The notes under the pieces were generated by a model that saw nothing but the letters and a program-made list of their open reading frames with translations, ran no database searches and was not told the origin of the DNA. A stretch of DNA of 64,000 nt from Flavobacterium aquiphilum (GTDB lineage Bacteria > Bacteroidota > Bacteroidia > Flavobacteriales > Flavobacteriaceae). Location: assembly GCF_027111335.1 (NCBI RefSeq), contig NZ_CP114288.1:4402001-4466000 (forward strand), written 5' to 3'. The translations under genes were made by a program, and so were the position numbers. Positions 62,704-64,000 of the stretch are shown here, in pieces (the first letter of the stretch is position 1; each line of letters begins with the position of its first letter).

Positions 62704-64000
62704 TTAAACCCCAACATTTAAAAATTCCATTCTTACACTTCCGTCTTCATCAATTTTTGTCAAATTGATTTCGTGCAAAGTGTTTACCAATTCTGGATTC
62801 CAAGGTGTTTTTACTTTTACATAATTCTCAGTAAATCCGTGAATATAACCCTCTTTATTTTCACCTTCAAAAAGAACGGTTCTTGTAGTTCCCAACTGAC
62901 TTTCGTAAAAAGCACGACGTTTTTTAACCGACAAACCTCTTAGCATTTTGCTTCTTTTTGCTCGAACATTATTTGGAACAACAGCTCCCATTTCGACAGC
63001 TTCGGTATTGTCGCGTTCCGAATAAGTGAAAACATGTAAATACGAAATGTTCAATTCGTTTAAGAAATGATAGGTTTCAAGGAAATGTTCATCTGTTTCA
63101 CCAGGAAAACCAACAATCACATCGACACCAATGCAAGCATCAGGCATCACTTCCCGAATCTTATTCACTCGTTCTGTATATACTTCACGTAAATAACGGC
63201 GCTTCATTAATTTCAAAATGTCATTACTTCCCGACTGCAATGGAATATGGAAATGCGGCACAAAAGTTCTGCTTTTTGAAACAAAATCTATGATTTCGTT
63301 TTTCAATAAATTAGGTTCAATAGACGAAATACGCAATCTTTCAATTCTCTCAACTTCATCTAAGGCCTGAACCAATTCTAAGAAAGTATGTTCGTGTTTT
63401 TTATTTCCAAACTCCCCTTTTCCATAATCCCCAATATTAACTCCAGTCAAAACGATTTCTTTAATGTTTTGCTTCGAAATTTCGTAAGCGTTTTTCAACA
63501 CATTTTCCAATGCGTCGCTTCTGGAAATTCCACGGGCAAGCGGAATCGTACAATAGGTACATTTATAATCGCAGCCATCCTGCACTTTCAAGAAAGCACG
63601 GGTTCTGTCCCCAATCGAATAACTGCCAACATAAAAATCGGCTTCAGCTATCTCGCATGAATGCACTTCGCCAAAATCATTCTTCGATAAATCATTGATA
63701 TAGTCGCTGAGTTTGAATTTCTCGGTGGCTCCAAGAACGAGATCCACTCCGTCAACATTGACCAATTCTTCAGGTTTCAATTGCGCATAACAACCAACAG
63801 CAGCAACAAATGCTTTGTCGTTCAGTTTCATCGCCTTGCGAACTACTTGTTTGAATTGTTTATCGGCATTCTCTGTAACCGAGCAGGTATTGATTACATA
63901 CATATCGGCGACTTCCTCAAAATCGACACGATCAAATCCTTCATCTTCCAAATTGCGGGCAATGGTCGATGTTTCTGAAAAATTCAGTTTACACCCAAGC
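62704..64000 (-). CDS. mtaB: tRNA t6A37 methylthiotransferase MtaB (5' end outside window)
   Basis: The frame is open from the window edge to the stop at 62704. The visible product begins LGCKLNFSETSTIARNLEDE, then MYVINTCSVTENADKQFKQV (UPF0004 cluster cysteines). The radical-SAM motif is CDYKCTYCTIPLARG (CxxxCxxC), and a TRAM domain closes the C-terminus (RTVLFEGENKEGYIHGFTEN). MtaB adds a methylthio group to N6-threonylcarbamoyladenosine at position 37 of tRNA. MiaB is a paralogous alternative, but the CTIPLARG wording and the LGCKxN opening favour MtaB. Only the first few residues are missing. Confidence 0.9.
   Translation of the reverse strand, partial: LGCKLNFSETSTIARNLEDEGFDRVDFEEVADMYVINTCSVTENADKQFKQVVRKAMKLNDKAFVAAVGCYAQLKPEELVNVDGVDLVLGATEKFKLSDYINDLSKNDFGEVHSCEIAEADFYVGSYSIGDRTRAFLKVQDGCDYKCTYCTIPLARGISRSDALENVLKNAYEISKQNIKEIVLTGVNIGDYGKGEFGNKKHEHTFLELVQALDEVERIERLRISSIEPNLLKNEIIDFVSKSRTFVPHFHIPLQSGSNDILKLMKRRYLREVYTERVNKIREVMPDACIGVDVIVGFPGETDEHFLETYHFLNELNISYLHVFTYSERDNTEAVEMGAVVPNNVRAKRSKMLRGLSVKKRRAFYESQLGTTRTVLFEGENKEGYIHGFTENYVKVKTPWNPELVNTLHEINLTKIDEDGSVRMEFLNVGV

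Overview
The window looks like a chromosomal segment of a Flavobacterium-type member of the Bacteroidota. It is AT-rich. Many genes are preceded by the Bacteroidota sigma-ABfr -7 motif TAnnTTTG instead of Shine-Dalgarno-led leaders. Its inventory is flavobacterial: SecDF, a plugless TonB-type barrel, a DUF4350/DUF4129/MoxR/DUF58 cluster, LAB_N and GT39 genes, a one-Cys peroxiredoxin and MATE. Several interspersed palindromic repeats of a flavobacterial look are scattered through it. No rRNA, tRNA, CRISPR array, phage module or transposase gene was seen.

Layout. 1-5034: 5' part of secDF, then mdh and gyrB, all on the minus strand. 5035-5615: repeat-rich intergenic DNA. 5616-6074: a small SpoU methyltransferase. 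6150-11168: the minus-strand gatC-gatA-gatB operon, in which gatB is fused in frame to a complete bacterial aspartyl-tRNA synthetase. 11230-12700: a small, very AT-rich accessory patch with two orphan genes. 12702-19048: a Gre-like factor and an envelope set (plugless barrel, PhzF enzyme, 1004-residue TPR protein). 19297-28874: ftsE, then a surface-polysaccharide locus with GT2 and GT4 glycosyltransferases, an FdtA/FdtB-type amino-sugar pair, a hexapeptide acyltransferase, a Wzx-type flippase and a FemAB-like protein. 28951-37645: a TRIC/UPF0126 channel and the RDD/SpoIIM/DUF4129/DUF4350/MoxR/DUF58 cluster, interrupted by an orphan lipoprotein gene. 37754-45350: a SpoU methyltransferase, a serine hydrolase, Rel/SpoT, a Fur-like regulator with purA, and a Nudix hydrolase. 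45413-49556: peroxiredoxin, AEC transporter, Rrf2 regulator, an NAD(P)-binding protein and MeaB. 49793-53834: an epimerase/GT2/LAB_N/GT39 glycolipid operon. 54000-64000: MATE, an outer-membrane barrel, a di-heme peroxidase with an imelysin-like N-terminus, a PhoX-like protein, a LURP-one protein, an SDR, and the 3' part of mtaB.

The most striking object is the GatB-AspRS fusion, which would be a covalently joined transamidosome core. Its linker contains two in-frame copies of a palindromic element, one of them a perfect 20-bp palindrome, arranged as a 63-bp imperfect tandem duplication. Two other genes show a related pattern of repeat-derived coding sequence. Two unrelated exported proteins share an almost identical 40-residue signal-peptide cassette built around a G-rich interspersed repeat, and the DegT aminotransferase carries an intergenic-type repeat next to its catalytic lysine motif. 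Together these suggest that interspersed repeats in this lineage enter coding sequence.

Non-coding structure includes two promoter- or gene-proximal structured elements (42682-42798 and 60196-60286) that may be one RNA family, a fold-back MITE-like element (53839-53996), a repeated long-hairpin family and several intrinsic terminators. All functional calls are from reading the sequence alone; no database search was run.
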